Of a DNA stretch of 12,904 nucleotides, positions 12,509 through 12,904 are shown in pieces. Both the position numbers and the translations under genes were made by a program. The DNA comes from Anaerolineae bacterium (GTDB lineage: Bacteria > Chloroflexota > Anaerolineae > B4-G1), in contig JADHWW010000157.1 in the NCBI GenBank assembly GCA_016783285.1, forward strand, positions 1 through 12,904. The letters run 5' to 3'. Below the pieces are notes generated by a model, which saw only the letters and a list, made by a program, of their open reading frames with translations, searched no databases and was not told the origin of the DNA. How positions within the stretch are numbered: the stretch's first letter is position 1; the number at the start of each line of letters is the position of its first letter.

Positions 12509-12750
12509 CGTAGTGGCGACTTCAGTCGCTTCTTCCGCTTTGACAACGACGGAAGTCGTGACTACAGGCCACCAGATCATGACGTGTTCGTATAGTGATG
12601 ACTTCAGTCACTTCTTCCACCACTTCAACAACGACTGACAGACCATGATGTGTTCGCGTAGTGTTGACTTCAAGTGTGCCAAGGATCATGGTGTCTGCTT
12701 CAACAACGACTGAAGTTGTTACTACAAGCCACCAAAATCTTGACGCGTTG
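12509..12750. repeat. Three palindromic repeats upstream of the DUF362 gene
   Basis: Three related units lie head to tail: 12509-12590, 12591-12656 and 12657-12750. Each starts with a TAGTG..GACTTCA arm, and the first and third end in a CGAC(G/T)GAAGT(C/T)GT.ACTAC arm that is its inverse (15 of 18 pairs in the first unit). The shared CCATGATGTGTTCG-like joint links them. The middle unit lacks the final arm. The third copy runs over the phosphatase stop codon and encodes its last residues. Confidence 0.75.
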
Positions 12751-12904
12751 AAGCGAAGCGCTCAATCTGCGCGACCTGCACCGTTGTAGGGCGGATGAAG
12801 GGGCGCACTTCCCGGATGCGCACCCAGGCCTGGTCGGGTGTCAGGCCGGTGCTGACCAGGTAGGCAGCGGCCATCGTCGCCGCGCGCCCGATCCCTGCCC
12901 CGCA
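12722..12904 (-). CDS. Dual-specificity/tyrosine phosphatase, C-terminal part
   Basis: The gene enters from the right edge; 60 codons and a TAG are visible. The first visible residues CGAGIGR are the C-x5-R phosphatase loop (Cys nucleophile and phosphate-binding Arg), followed by MAAAYLVSTGLTPDQAWVRIREVRP and a VQVAQIERF helix, as in small bacterial DSP-type phosphatases. The Gly-Arg is followed by Ala where Thr or Ser is usual (GRAATM against GRTGTM). The last 10 residues fall in the palindromic repeat, so the tail has been altered. The upstream part, including the general acid Asp, is outside the window. Confidence 0.8.
   Translation of the reverse strand, partial: CGAGIGRAATMAAAYLVSTGLTPDQAWVRIREVRPFIRPTTVQVAQIERFASTRQDFGGL

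Noticed and set aside
12509..12750. CRISPR array
   Set aside because: Three diverged palindromes without constant repeats or regular unique spacers, and no cas genes.
1..12904. tRNA or rRNA genes
   Set aside because: No cloverleaf with a GGTTCGAATCC-type arm or rRNA-like segment was seen on either strand by eye.

Overview
The window is a GC-rich bacterial segment, probably from an uncultured anaerobe of the Chloroflexota (Anaerolineae-like). That placement is inferred from gene style, the sulfur-transfer gene set and the dispersed repeats; no marker gene here proves it. Almost every gene lies on the minus strand. The exceptions are arsR and arsM at 9509-10824.

The main result is an hgcA-hgcB pair (4548 to 3254, minus), the two genes required for microbial mercury methylation. 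HgcA carries the diagnostic NVWCAAGKG cap-helix motif and a C-terminal membrane domain. HgcB carries two 4Fe-4S motifs, the GVGC motif and a terminal Cys pair. The pair sits inside what looks like one minus-strand operon of sulfur and Fe-S genes: truncated MIP18 domain, nifS, nifU, hgcA, hgcB, a HEAT-repeat gene, a PP-loop thiolase-type gene and a ccdA remnant. nifU and hgcA overlap by 11 bases. The arrangement suggests that desulfurase and scaffold supply the Fe-S ferredoxin partner of HgcA.

Upstream (7054-9343) is an older sulfur/cysteine operon: an IscR-like Rrf2 regulator with a consensus promoter and an overlapping dyad, then cysK, then moeB. cysK is destroyed. Only its first 17 or so codons and its last 35 or so remain, and a small Cys-rich protein gene lies between them. 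That gene is itself split by a 139-bp MITE-like element with 18-bp terminal inverted repeats. A SAM-dependent methyltransferase gene sits next to the truncated MIP18 domain. Downstream (174-1908) are a ccdA remnant, an unknown small ORF coupled to a JAMM metallopeptidase, and a rhodanese lipoprotein. cysK, moeB and JAMM together recall the CysM/CysO/MoeB/Mec route to cysteine, here broken.

Divergent from the Rrf2 gene, arsR and arsM (arsenite methyltransferase) each have a near-identical 29-bp operator-like site, with a terminator-like hairpin between them. The right end holds a DUF362 protein and the 3' end of a dual-specificity phosphatase, separated by three copies of a palindromic repeat. 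Both arsM and the DUF362 gene carry in-frame insertions of one dispersed repeat family, in hypervariable linkers. The window thus combines mercury methylation, arsenic methylation, Fe-S assembly and active small-repeat remodelling.
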